Of a stretch of 12,511 nucleotides of DNA, positions 6,036 through 12,511 are shown one piece after another. The translations under genes and the position numbers were made by a program. Origin of the DNA: Chloroflexota bacterium. Its GTDB lineage: Bacteria > Chloroflexota > UBA6077. Numbering within the stretch: position 1 is the first letter of the stretch; each line of letters starts with the position of its first letter. Under the pieces are notes generated by a model. It was not told the origin of the DNA. It searched no databases and saw only the letters and a list, made by a program, of their open reading frames with translations. The DNA is taken from contig JAJZRD010000099.1 in the NCBI GenBank assembly GCA_021845945.1, forward strand, positions 1 to 12,511. The letters are read 5' to 3'.

Positions 6036-8201
6036 TCAGGCCATGGCGCCAGGGGGAAGGGTGCTGGTGCGCTGGACCGGCTTCGCCTTGCCGCTCTTGA
6101 TCAGGTAGCCCTGGTAGAACCACACACCGGCCAGCACCACGAACCCCATCAGGTCCGTCTCCCAACCCGGCACGATCAGCAGCAAAGCCGCCGCCAGGAG
6201 CGGGACCCGCTGCCACCAGGGCACGAAGGTCCGCATGAAGCCGAACAGACCAACCCCCAGGGCGATCACTCCCAGCAGGGCGGTGACGGAGGCTTCCAGA
6301 CCGCTCATGAAGTCGAAGCCCAGCAGGGTTATCTGCGGCGCGTAGCAGAAGACGTAGGGTATCAGGTAAGCTGGAGCCGCCAGCCGGAAGGCTTGAACCC
6401 CCGTCTTGGTGGGTGGCGCTCCGGCGAGACCCGCGCCGGCCATGGCCGCCAGAGCCACCGGCGGGGTCAGGTCGGCGATGATCCCGAAGTAGAAGACGAA
6501 GAGGTGAGCCGACAGGATAGGTATACCCGCGTGCACCAGGGCCGGGGCGGCGATGGTGGAGGTCACCAGGTAGTTGGCCGTGGTGGGGAGCCCCATCCCG
6601 AGGATCAGGGAGGCGATCATGGTGAAGAACAGGGTCAGGAACAGGTTGCCGCCCGACAGCATCAGGATCCCATTGGCGATCTTCAGCCCCGCACCGGTCA
6701 GGGTCGCGGAGCCCATGATGAAGCCGATGCTGAGGCAGGCGATGCTCACCCCCAGCGCGTCCCGCGCTCCATAGATGAGGGCCTCGCCATACTTGACCAC
6801 CTGAGGACGGGTGCCGGCCAGCGAGCCGCTGATGGCGATGTTCAGAGCCATGCCGCCCACTATGAGGTAGGGCGACGCGTACTGGTCCAGCAGCAGGTAG
6901 CCAACCACAGCTATGCCGATGATGTCCCTGAGGATCAGAAGAAGCGACTCCCCGGACGACCTGCTCCCACGTCGGTTCTCCGGCAGGATGCTGCTGAACA
7001 CGATGGCGCCGAAGATGCCGGTGACCGCCGCGTAGGGGGGCGTGCGCCCGTTCATCAGCATGAACACGACCACCACGATGGGCAGCAGCAGGATGCCCTT
7101 CTCCCTGAGGATCTTCCTGGAACTGGGCAGCATCCGCCTCGGGATCCCCTCAAGGCCGGTGCGCTTCGCCTCCAGGTGGACGCCGGTCAACACCCCAGCG
7201 TAGTAGAGAACCGCGGGAAGGGCGGCCGCGATGATCACCTGGGAGTAGGGAATCCCGAGGATCTCCGCCATGATGAAGGCCCCGGCGCCCATGACGGGGG
7301 GCATCAACTGGCCGCCGGTAGAAGCCGCCGCCTCCACAGCGCCGGCGAAGTAGGGCCGGTAGCCGATGGACTTCATCAGGGGGATGGTGAAGGAGCCGGT
7401 GCCCACCACGTTGGCCACCGAGGAGCCGTTGATAGTGCCCATCAGGGCGGAGGAGAACACCGCCACCTTGGCCGGACCGCCGGAGAAGCTACCCAGCAGC
7501 GCCACCGCCAGGTCGATGAAGAACTGGCCGGTGCCGGTGCGCAGCAGGAAGGCCCCGAACAGGATGAACATGAAGACGTAGGTGGTGGCCACGCCGGCGG
7601 CCACGCCGAAGATCCCCTCGGTGGTCAGGTACATGTGGCTGACCACCCGGGTAAAGGGGTAACCACGATGGCTCAGGAAGCCCGGAATGTAGTTGCCCCA
7701 CAGGGCGTACAGGAGGAAGACGACGCAGATGATGGTCAGCACGGGACCCACTGCTCGCCGGCACAGCTCCAGCACCAGCAGGACGGCGATGCTGCCCATG
7801 ATCAGATCGGTCTGGGAGGGGTTGCCCATGTTCTCGACGATGCTGTCGAAGTTGACGATGATGTACGAGCCGACTATCACCGACAGCGCCATCAGGATCA
7901 GGTCGTACCAGGGGGGTATCCGCCGCAGATCCAGCGTGCCCTTGAAACGAGCGGGATAGAGGGCATAGCCCAGGACGAAGACGAAGACGAAGAAGGCTGC
8001 TCGCTGGATCGGCGCGTCGAAGAAGCCGAAGAAGGTGGTGTACAGGTGGAACAGCGACATAGCCGCGGCGAACAGCATGAGGAAGATGCCGAAGGGGCCG
8101 GAGTACTTCCGCAAACGGGAAGCAACGTCCAGCTTGGCCGTAATCCGTTCGGCTTCCTCCTCCGAGACGCTTTCCACCAGGGGCGGCGGCGTCTGGGACA
8201 T
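6036..8201 (-). CDS. TRAP transporter fused 4TM/12TM permease (TAXI type)
   Basis: This 721-residue integral membrane protein combines the small (DctQ-like) and large (DctM-like) permease subunits of a tripartite ATP-independent periplasmic transporter, which imports solutes using an ion gradient. About four hydrophobic segments (roughly 36-60, 67-83, 98-118 and 135-165) precede the DctM-like part. Family signatures are NGSSVANVVGTGSFTIPLMK at 258-277, PPVMGAGAFIMAEILGIPY at 301-319 and GLPTTANY at 537-544. It ends in further hydrophobic stretches (about 640-700) and a basic tail. The ATG has GAGGAGGG about 6 bases upstream. It is the third gene of the unit after the binding lipoprotein and the DUF1850 protein, and a promoter of its own is predicted at 8371-8398. 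Fused permeases go with TAXI-type binding proteins. The substrate cannot be told. Confidence 0.94.
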   Translation of the reverse strand: MSQTPPPLVESVSEEEAERITAKLDVASRLRKYSGPFGIFLMLFAAAMSLFHLYTTFFGFFDAPIQRAAFFVFVFVLGYALYPARFKGTLDLRRIPPWYDLILMALSVIVGSYIIVNFDSIVENMGNPSQTDLIMGSIAVLLVLELCRRAVGPVLTIICVVFLLYALWGNYIPGFLSHRGYPFTRVVSHMYLTTEGIFGVAAGVATTYVFMFILFGAFLLRTGTGQFFIDLAVALLGSFSGGPAKVAVFSSALMGTINGSSVANVVGTGSFTIPLMKSIGYRPYFAGAVEAAASTGGQLMPPVMGAGAFIMAEILGIPYSQVIIAAALPAVLYYAGVLTGVHLEAKRTGLEGIPRRMLPSSRKILREKGILLLPIVVVVFMLMNGRTPPYAAVTGIFGAIVFSSILPENRRGSRSSGESLLLILRDIIGIAVVGYLLLDQYASPYLIVGGMALNIAISGSLAGTRPQVVKYGEALIYGARDALGVSIACLSIGFIMGSATLTGAGLKIANGILMLSGGNLFLTLFFTMIASLILGMGLPTTANYLVTSTIAAPALVHAGIPILSAHLFVFYFGIIADLTPPVALAAMAGAGLAGAPPTKTGVQAFRLAAPAYLIPYVFCYAPQITLLGFDFMSGLEASVTALLGVIALGVGLFGFMRTFVPWWQRVPLLAAALLLIVPGWETDLMGFVVLAGVWFYQGYLIKSGKAKPVQRTSTLPPGAMA

Positions 8202-8335
8202 TCTCTGCCCTCCTCAAGTTGAATGGAACCGGCCGCGACCGGCGGCGAAGACCAGCAACGAGGTGACACTACCCGTGGCTGGCGGCAAAAGGGCAAGGAC
8301 AGCAGGCCACAACTTCGGGTCGAGCGGCCCAGGAA

Positions 8336-8358
8336 TGGGGAGGGGCACTGCCTCCCCA
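8336..8358 (-). other. Stem-loop at the predicted 5' end of the permease transcript
   Basis: TGGGGAGG (8336-8343) pairs perfectly with CCTCCCCA (8351-8358) around a 7-base loop. On the minus strand it falls a few bases after the transcription start expected from the promoter at 8371-8398, so it would cap the permease mRNA with a hairpin. It lies about 100 bases past the DUF1850 stop and has no T-run, so termination is less likely. Confidence 0.4.
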
Positions 8359-8370
8359 CGAAGCGTCGCG

Positions 8371-8398
8371 ATTATATCATCTGCACCGACGGTTACAA
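8371..8398 (-). promoter_or_regulatory. Predicted sigma-70 promoter for the permease gene
   Basis: The minus strand reads TTGTAA (8398-8393), 16 bases, then TATAAT (8376-8371): a 4/6 -35 and a 6/6 -10. It lies in the 258-base gap between the DUF1850 stop and the permease start, leaving a leader of about 165 bases. An inverted repeat GGTTA/TAACC (8391-8395 and 8407-8411) overlaps the -35 and could be an operator. Confidence 0.5.
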
Positions 8399-8459
8399 GG
8401 TACTGATAACCACAGGCTAACACGGAAAGAACCGGGCACGACTGGCGACGCATCGGTCC

Positions 8460-9023
8460 TCAGGGGTGAGGCCAACCCAACAGCGTGGCGATCCTGGAGC
8501 GGCTGGCCACGTCGATCACCAGCAGGGCCATGGGGGGCGCGAGGGAGTCCAGCCTGAACTTCTCTTCCCCCACCTTGAGGGTCTGCGACACCGTGGTAGC
8601 TACCCTGACCCGCATGATTGGCAGGTCCCGTGACATGTTGACGATCCGGAACCTCTTGTTCTCGTTGTCGAAGACGTAGTCGCCATCCAGGACGTCCGAG
8701 GGGAGCCCCACACCCACCATGTCGTAGTCGGTCTCCCGCACCACCAGATGGCCGATGGAGGCAACCTCCAGGATCTCGTCCACCGGACGCTTCTGGATGG
8801 AATGGACGTAGCTGTAGGTGATCCTCTGGCCGAGGGTCACCGCCAGCACCTTCACCAACGGCCCGTCCTCGCCCCTGTGGATCTCCAGGACCGTGGTGGG
8901 CCAGAGGGCCCAGGTCAGTAGGGCTGCTGCCATCACGGCCACCGGAAGCGCCCAGCCAGGAAAGCGGCGGCCGAGCAGGGGGACCGACGCAAGATGGCGA
9001 ACGAATGAGCGTTGTAATCGCAA
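8460..9023 (-). CDS. DUF1850 domain-containing protein associated with TAXI TRAP transporters
   Basis: The 187-residue protein has an N-terminal hydrophobic segment (about 24-42, GWALPVAVMAAALLTWALWP) that probably anchors it in the membrane. A soluble region outside contains the DUF1850 pattern: YSYVHSIQKRPVDEILEV, a central ETDYDMVGVGLPSDV and a C-terminal strand region. Genes of this family are regularly found between or beside TAXI binding protein and fused permease genes, exactly its position here. Its biochemical role is not established. The start is a TTG at 9023, with GGGAAGGG ending 9 bases upstream and no better alternative before the hydrophobic segment. That ribosome binding site is one arm of an inverted repeat (9031-9086). 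Confidence 0.82.
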   Translation of the reverse strand: MRLQRSFVRHLASVPLLGRRFPGWALPVAVMAAALLTWALWPTTVLEIHRGEDGPLVKVLAVTLGQRITYSYVHSIQKRPVDEILEVASIGHLVVRETDYDMVGVGLPSDVLDGDYVFDNENKRFRIVNMSRDLPIMRVRVATTVSQTLKVGEEKFRLDSLAPPMALLVIDVASRSRIATLLGWPHP

Positions 9024-9030
9024 GGGAAAA

Positions 9031-9086
9031 GGCCCTTCCCAGTGGGGTTGGCCGGACGGCCAGCCGTAAAGGGACTGGAAAGGGCC
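9031..9086. promoter_or_regulatory. Nested inverted repeat overlapping the DUF1850 ribosome binding site
   Basis: GGCCCTTCCCAGT (9031-9043) pairs with ACTGGAAAGGGCC (9074-9086) with one mismatch. Inside it GGTTGGCCG (9046-9054) pairs with CGGCCAGCC (9057-9065) around GA. The right outer arm overlaps the terminator stem at 9079-9099, so the two structures exclude each other. On the minus-strand mRNA the left arm carries the GGGAAGGG used by the DUF1850 gene. Confidence 0.5.
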
Positions 9087-9123
9087 GCGTCGCCCCGCCG
9101 TTGGCGGGGCGACGCGGCCCTTT
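9079..9123 (-). terminator. 21-bp perfect-stem hairpin after the TAXI binding-protein gene
   Basis: A 21-base arm (9079-9099) pairs without mismatch with 9103-9123 around a GTT loop. The stem is GC-rich, AAAGGGCCGCGTC at one end and its complement at the other. It starts 25 bases past the binding-protein stop and is flanked by A and T triplets on both sides, so it can work in either direction. The downstream T-run is short, so it may act as a leaky terminator or an mRNA 3'-end stabiliser. Either would give more binding protein than permease, the usual need in such systems. Confidence 0.75.
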
Positions 9124-9148
9124 CGCGTGCTATCGCCCTACCGCCTCT

Positions 9149-10240
9149 CTACTTCAGGACGCCGATCTCCTTGTAGTACTTCTCGGCGCCGGGGTGCCAC
9201 GGGATGGTCACGCTCTTCACCGCCGCCTCTTTGGAGAGATCCTTGCCCTTTGCGTGGGCCTGGGCCAAGTCCGGCTGCTTCTCGATCAGGGTCTTGGTTA
9301 GCCAGTAGACCAGGTCGGTGTCCAGGTCGTCCCGGGCCACGAGGCAGGACTGCACGGCTATAGTCGCGACGTCGCTCGAGACACCCTTGTAGGAGCCGCC
9401 GGGGATCTTGGTGGTCACGAAGAACTTGTACTTGTCCATCACCTTCTTGGCCACATCCCCCTCGATCGGGATGAAGCCGATGTCCATGGCCGTGGTCACG
9501 TCGGTGTAGGCCGACAGAGGCACACCGCTGGTAACGAAGAAGGCATCAACCTGCCGGTCCTTCATGGCCGCTGCCGCCTCGGCGTTGGACAGGAAGAGCG
9601 CCTTGCCGAAATCCTTGTAGGTCATGCCGTTGGCCTCGACGATCTGGCGGGTGTTGGCTTCACTACCCGAGGCCGCCGGTCCCACCACCACCCTCTTCCC
9701 CTTGAGGTCGGCAATGGTCTTGATGTTGGGGGTCACCGCCCACTGCACCAGCTCGGGGTAGAGCATAGCCACGGCCTTGAAGTTGGTGACCTTCTTGTCC
9801 TTGAACATCTCGGTGCCGTTGTAGGAGTAGTCCGCGATGTCGTTCTGGATCAGGGCCAGCTCCACCTGCTTGTTGCCCAGCAGCCGAACGTTCTCTACCG
9901 AAGCCCCGGTTGCCTCAGCCGTGACTGTCACGCCCTTGAGGTTCTTTCCCCAAATGCCCGCGATGGCCCCGCCGTACGGGTAGTAGGTCCCCGCCGTGCC
10001 ACCCGTTGCCATGGACATCTTGTACTCCTTGGTCAGGGCGGGAACGGCAGCCGCTGGTGCAGCGGCCTTGGTCGGAGCCGCTGCAGCGGGGGCCGTGGTG
10101 GCAGCAGGAGCGGCCGGGGCCGCGGGCTTGGCCGGGGCCTGAGTAGGGGCGGGAGCAGATCCTCCCCCGCAAGCGGTTGCCACCAACGCCACCGCCAGTA
10201 GTGCCAGCCAAAGGTAACGCAGAGCAGGCAGCCTTCTCAT
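9149..10240 (-). CDS. TAXI family TRAP transporter solute-binding lipoprotein
   Basis: From ATG 10240 the protein has 363 residues. It begins with a lipoprotein signal peptide (MRRLPALRYLWLALLAVALV, then ATAC with the lipidated C24 followed by GGG). An Ala/Pro/Thr-rich spacer of about 45 residues tethers the binding domain to the membrane. The TAXI signature follows: ATGGTAGTYYPYGGAIAGIW at 78-97, then TGASVENVRLL and ELALIQNDIADY. TAXI proteins deliver substrate from outside to the fused permease; glutamate-like and other organic acids are known for some, but none can be read here. The frame opens further upstream to 10324, but the lipobox and a GAGGAGG upstream set the start at 10240. The 5'-most gene of the transporter set, it is cut off from the next by a strong hairpin. 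Confidence 0.94.
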   Translation of the reverse strand: MRRLPALRYLWLALLAVALVATACGGGSAPAPTQAPAKPAAPAAPAATTAPAAAAPTKAAAPAAAVPALTKEYKMSMATGGTAGTYYPYGGAIAGIWGKNLKGVTVTAEATGASVENVRLLGNKQVELALIQNDIADYSYNGTEMFKDKKVTNFKAVAMLYPELVQWAVTPNIKTIADLKGKRVVVGPAASGSEANTRQIVEANGMTYKDFGKALFLSNAEAAAAMKDRQVDAFFVTSGVPLSAYTDVTTAMDIGFIPIEGDVAKKVMDKYKFFVTTKIPGGSYKGVSSDVATIAVQSCLVARDDLDTDLVYWLTKTLIEKQPDLAQAHAKGKDLSKEAAVKSVTIPWHPGAEKYYKEIGVLK

Positions 10241-10868
10241 GTGCCTTCTTTCCTCCTCACAATTCTCAAGAGGCAGCAGTCCGCACGGACGATAGCCACC
10301 AGGGAAATCCCGAGAGAGATCCACCTCCCTTCCAACCCCGATTCGCTCTATGCTCGGCTACAGCTTGGTGCCAAGGACTTGTGTCCGCCCCAAGACAGCG
10401 GCGAGACCCGTCAAAGGCGCCCTGGGAGGCGCCCCTCTAGAGCGAGTTGAGTTGCTTCAGCGGGTCTGCGTTGACCAACAGCGACTGTCGCCTGCGGCAG
10501 TGCTGGCGATGGCTGGTACTCGAGAGTAGGTCAGGGATGGGGCGGCTGCTGGCGGGGGAAAGCAATCCTGAAGACTAGCTGCGAATCAGAGCAGCCGTCG
10601 GCACCCATCCACCATGGATGAAGATACGCCCTCTTGTCGAGAGTTTAGTGACAGGCCACTCTTTTGTCAACCACAAGGCGATTGCGCTTCCGGAAGGACC
10701 GCCACGATCTGGAAACGGCGTAGGGCGGGGTCTTGTGCCCCGCCGCCTGTCTACCGTGACTCGCCAGCGGCAGGGGATAAACCCCTGCCCTACCTTGGGC
10801 TGACCCATCGGCAGCCAGTTCCCTTCGCGGTGGTGCTCCGACAGGGGCCTCCTACGGGTGCGCGGGTC
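10241..10868. other. Long intergenic gap before the TAXI binding-protein gene
   Basis: No convincing gene or RNA was found in these 628 bases; open frames here lack family resemblance or are extensions of shadows. The gap holds a REP pair (10719-10793), a small GGCGCC-CTGGGA-GGCGCC hairpin at 10416-10433, and a weak minus-strand promoter candidate. That candidate is TTGGCA (10374-10369), 16 bases, then CATAGA (10352-10347), giving a leader of about 100 bases for the lipoprotein gene. The promoter is only a suggestion, since the -10 matches at 3 of 6 bases. Confidence 0.5.
10719..10793. repeat. Composite REP pair (BIME-like), copy 2 of 2
   Basis: The left half (10719-10747) is a GTAG-footed hairpin, GGCGGGG-TCTTGTG-CCCCGCC. 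The right half (10767-10793) is GCAGGGG-ATAAA-CCCCTGC closing with CTAC. It matches the copy at 5895-5973 half by half, with an unrelated 19-base spacer. It lies about 75 bases past the stop of the cyclopropane synthase gene on the minus strand. Confidence 0.75.
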
Positions 10869-12254
10869 TCAGGCGTACAGGTCCGCCCTGTTCATGGGCA
10901 GGTGAGAGCGACCTTCACCGTCGGGTTTGCTGAGGAGCGACTGGTGCACGCTCAGCCGGGCCGTGGTGAAGGCGTGGGCACACCCGGCCATGTAGAGACG
11001 CCACACCCGGTAGGTCCTCTCGTCCACCTGCCGCAGGGCCTCATCCCGCTTCGCCTCCAGCCGCCGGACCCAGTGGCGCAGCGTCAGGGCGTAGTGCTCC
11101 CGCAGGCTCTCCACGTCCCGCACCTCGAAGCCCGCCCGCTCGGCCGCCTCCAGCATCTCCCCCACGGGTATCAGCTCTCCATCCGGGAAGACGTACTTGC
11201 GGATGAAAGCCCCCCGCTGGAAGAGGTAGCGATCCAGGGGATTGAAGGCACCGGGATCCTCGGCAGCAGCGGTGATCCCGTGGTTCAGGAAGAGCCCGCC
11301 TGGCTTCAGAGCGCGCCAGGCCGCCGCAAAGTGCTGGGGGAGACTCTTGCGCCCCACGTGCTCCACCATCCCCACGCTGACGATCTTGTCGAAGGGGTCG
11401 TGGCTGCTCACGTCCCGATAGTCCAGCACCATCGCCCGGGCCCGATCGGCCAGCCCCGCCTCGGCGATCCTGCGGTTGGCCAGATCGGCCTGGGGTTGGC
11501 TGACGGTGATCCCCACGGCCTGAACGCCGAACCTTTCCGCCGCGTGCATGATGAGCCCGCCCCAGCCGCACCCGATATCCAGCAGCCGCTCGCCGGGTTT
11601 GAGTCTCAGCTTGCGGCAGGTATGATCCAGCTTCGCCTCCTGGGCGGTGTCCAGATCCTCCGTCCCGGTCGGGAAGTAGCCGCAGGAATAGATCATCCGG
11701 CGGTCCAGGAACAGTCTGAAGAAGTCGTTGCCGACGTCGTAGTGGTAGGTGACGGCTTTCCGGTCCCGCTCTCTCGTATGTGCGGCGCCTCGCAGCTCGG
11801 CACGCTGCCTTCCCGCGGCCGGATGGCTCCTCCCGTCTCCATCACCGTGGGGCTTTCCGTCGGGCAGGGCCACCACCCGGCGAGCCAGGCTCACCAACTT
11901 CCCGGGTCCCATGGATAGCCTCTCGAAGGCGTCGCTCAACCGCATGGCCGCCAGGATGTCCCCCTCCAGATCCCACTCGCCGTCGAGAAAGGATTCCCCG
12001 AGCGCCAGCTCGCTGGGAGGCAGCATCATCCGCCGCAGGGCAGTGGGTCGATTCAGCACCAGGGTGAAGTGGGTATCTTCACCCTGGTCGGCAGGAACGA
12101 GGGTCCCGTCCCATAACCGCAGGGCGAAGTCCCGCCTGCCGTAGTGGGCGAACGCCCGGTTGAGGAGGGCCAGGGTTGCAGCGGTTTCCCGTGGATTGCC
12201 GCCAGTTCCCGAGGTGCCGGCCGGCGTCTTGGGGGTGGTCGTCGAAACTGCCAT
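10869..12254 (-). CDS. cfa: Cyclopropane-fatty-acyl-phospholipid synthase family methyltransferase
   Basis: The 461-residue enzyme should transfer a methylene group from S-adenosylmethionine to the double bond of unsaturated fatty acids in membrane phospholipids. Features seen are an N-terminal lipid-binding type domain (about 30-125), a polar low-complexity linker (about 130-168), then YHYDVGNDFFRLFLD (170-184), the SAM-binding LLDIGCGWGG (224-233) and SVGMVEHVG (293-301). Residues matching the E. coli active site can be placed: C191 (YSCGYF), E298, H325 and I327 (NHGI), and Y354 (KYVFPDGE). It is longer than the 382-residue E. coli enzyme, mostly through the N-terminus and linker. The ATG has AAGGAG 8 bases upstream. 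Related methyltransferases on the same fold, such as mycolic-acid type or 10-methyl-branching enzymes, cannot be excluded. It stands alone, well separated from the transporter genes. Confidence 0.92.
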   Translation of the reverse strand: MAVSTTTPKTPAGTSGTGGNPRETAATLALLNRAFAHYGRRDFALRLWDGTLVPADQGEDTHFTLVLNRPTALRRMMLPPSELALGESFLDGEWDLEGDILAAMRLSDAFERLSMGPGKLVSLARRVVALPDGKPHGDGDGRSHPAAGRQRAELRGAAHTRERDRKAVTYHYDVGNDFFRLFLDRRMIYSCGYFPTGTEDLDTAQEAKLDHTCRKLRLKPGERLLDIGCGWGGLIMHAAERFGVQAVGITVSQPQADLANRRIAEAGLADRARAMVLDYRDVSSHDPFDKIVSVGMVEHVGRKSLPQHFAAAWRALKPGGLFLNHGITAAAEDPGAFNPLDRYLFQRGAFIRKYVFPDGELIPVGEMLEAAERAGFEVRDVESLREHYALTLRHWVRRLEAKRDEALRQVDERTYRVWRLYMAGCAHAFTTARLSVHQSLLSKPDGEGRSHLPMNRADLYA

Positions 12255-12267
12255 CTCTTCACTCCTT

Positions 12268-12279
12268 CCTCAATTGAGG
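12268..12279. promoter_or_regulatory. 12-bp perfect palindrome just upstream of the cyclopropane synthase gene
   Basis: CCTCAATTGAGG is perfectly symmetric. It lies 14 bases before the start codon on the minus strand, next to the ribosome binding site. It could be an operator that also affects translation, or chance. Confidence 0.3.
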
Positions 12280-12370
12280 TGGAGCCTGTGGGGCGCGGCG
12301 TCACGTCCCATCTGGCTCTCCATGAGGGTCTCAGCTCGAAGTCAGGCCCAAAGAGGCAGCTTGTTCAACT

Positions 12371-12405
12371 ATTATCATACTACGGGCCTGCAACTTAGTG
12401 CAGGC
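12371..12405 (-). promoter_or_regulatory. Possible promoter/operator region of the cyclopropane synthase gene
   Basis: An AT-rich stretch carries overlapping -10-like boxes on the minus strand, TATGAT (12379-12374) and GATAAT (12376-12371). Immediately upstream is an inverted repeat GCCTGCA-ACTTAG-TGCAGGC (12386-12405) where a -35 would be. No -35 match was found. The arrangement suggests an activator- or repressor-bound promoter about 120 bases before the gene. Nothing else was seen up to the window end. Confidence 0.3.
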
Positions 12406-12511
12406 AAGCTGCGTGCCGGGGAGATCGGCAAAGGCCTGCGCCATCACCGCGCGGAAGAAAGGGCAAGGGGGCCTCAACACAGCAGGGGCGACGCACGGAG
12501 CCTGTCCCAGT

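Noticed and set aside
5934..8222. A 762-codon open frame on the plus strand opposite the TRAP permease
   Set aside because: It is antisense to a clear membrane protein, extremely rich in Gln, His, Asp and Gly as expected from the reverse of GC-rich hydrophobic codons, and begins inside a REP cluster. It is a shadow.
10241..10324. The upstream extension of the TAXI binding protein to 10324
   Set aside because: It would place 28 polar residues before a standard lipoprotein signal peptide. A good ribosome binding site lies just before 10240.
10614..11918. A 434-codon plus-strand frame opposite the cyclopropane synthase
   Set aside because: It runs through the REP pair and is antisense to an enzyme with an intact active site. 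It shows no domain pattern.
1..12511. A defence, phage or secondary-metabolite island
   Set aside because: All recognised genes are metabolic, transport, signalling or housekeeping. No integrase, transposase, nuclease, toxin-antitoxin or synthase gene was seen, and base composition is even apart from short leaders.

Overview
The window is GC-rich bacterial DNA with short intergenic gaps, most likely from a member of the Chloroflexota. Three things point there: the lipoprotein at 9149-10240 carries a Cys-Gly-Gly-Gly lipobox followed by an Ala/Pro/Thr spacer of a kind common in that phylum, the TRAP transporter is of the TAXI type with a fused permease, and the gaps are full of short GC-rich palindromes. 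No rRNA or tRNA was found, so the assignment is an inference.

Layout. 1-399: possible end of an upstream gene, then a paired palindromic repeat and a leader. 400-2850 (+): a tungsten/molybdenum aldehyde ferredoxin oxidoreductase (AOR) family enzyme followed by two small MoaD/ThiS-like beta-grasp proteins. 2847-4088 (-): a soluble PAS histidine kinase whose stop codon overlaps that of the second MoaD-like gene. 4302-4922 (-): coaE, divergent from map (5063-5851, +). 5852-6035: a cluster of three REP-like palindromes. 6036-10240 (-): a TAXI-type TRAP import system in the order solute-binding lipoprotein, DUF1850 protein, fused 4TM/12TM permease. 10241-10868: a long gap with another REP pair. 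10869-12254 (-): a cyclopropane-fatty-acyl-phospholipid synthase family methyltransferase.

How the genes work together. The AOR and the two MoaD-like genes look like one transcription unit: a pterin-metal enzyme with a putative sulfur carrier for its cofactor. The three TRAP genes form one import system, but the sequence suggests uneven expression. A 21-bp perfect-stem hairpin follows the binding-protein gene, and the permease has its own predicted promoter. The kinase has no response regulator nearby. coaE and map are housekeeping genes sharing a divergent gap.

The most notable non-coding signal is six palindromic loci in 12.5 kb, all intergenic. Each carries a GTAG tetranucleotide at the foot of a hairpin, the hallmark of REP elements mobilised by REP-associated tyrosine transposases (RAYTs). 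Where copies can be compared, stem differences are compensatory. No clearly new multi-gene system was seen.
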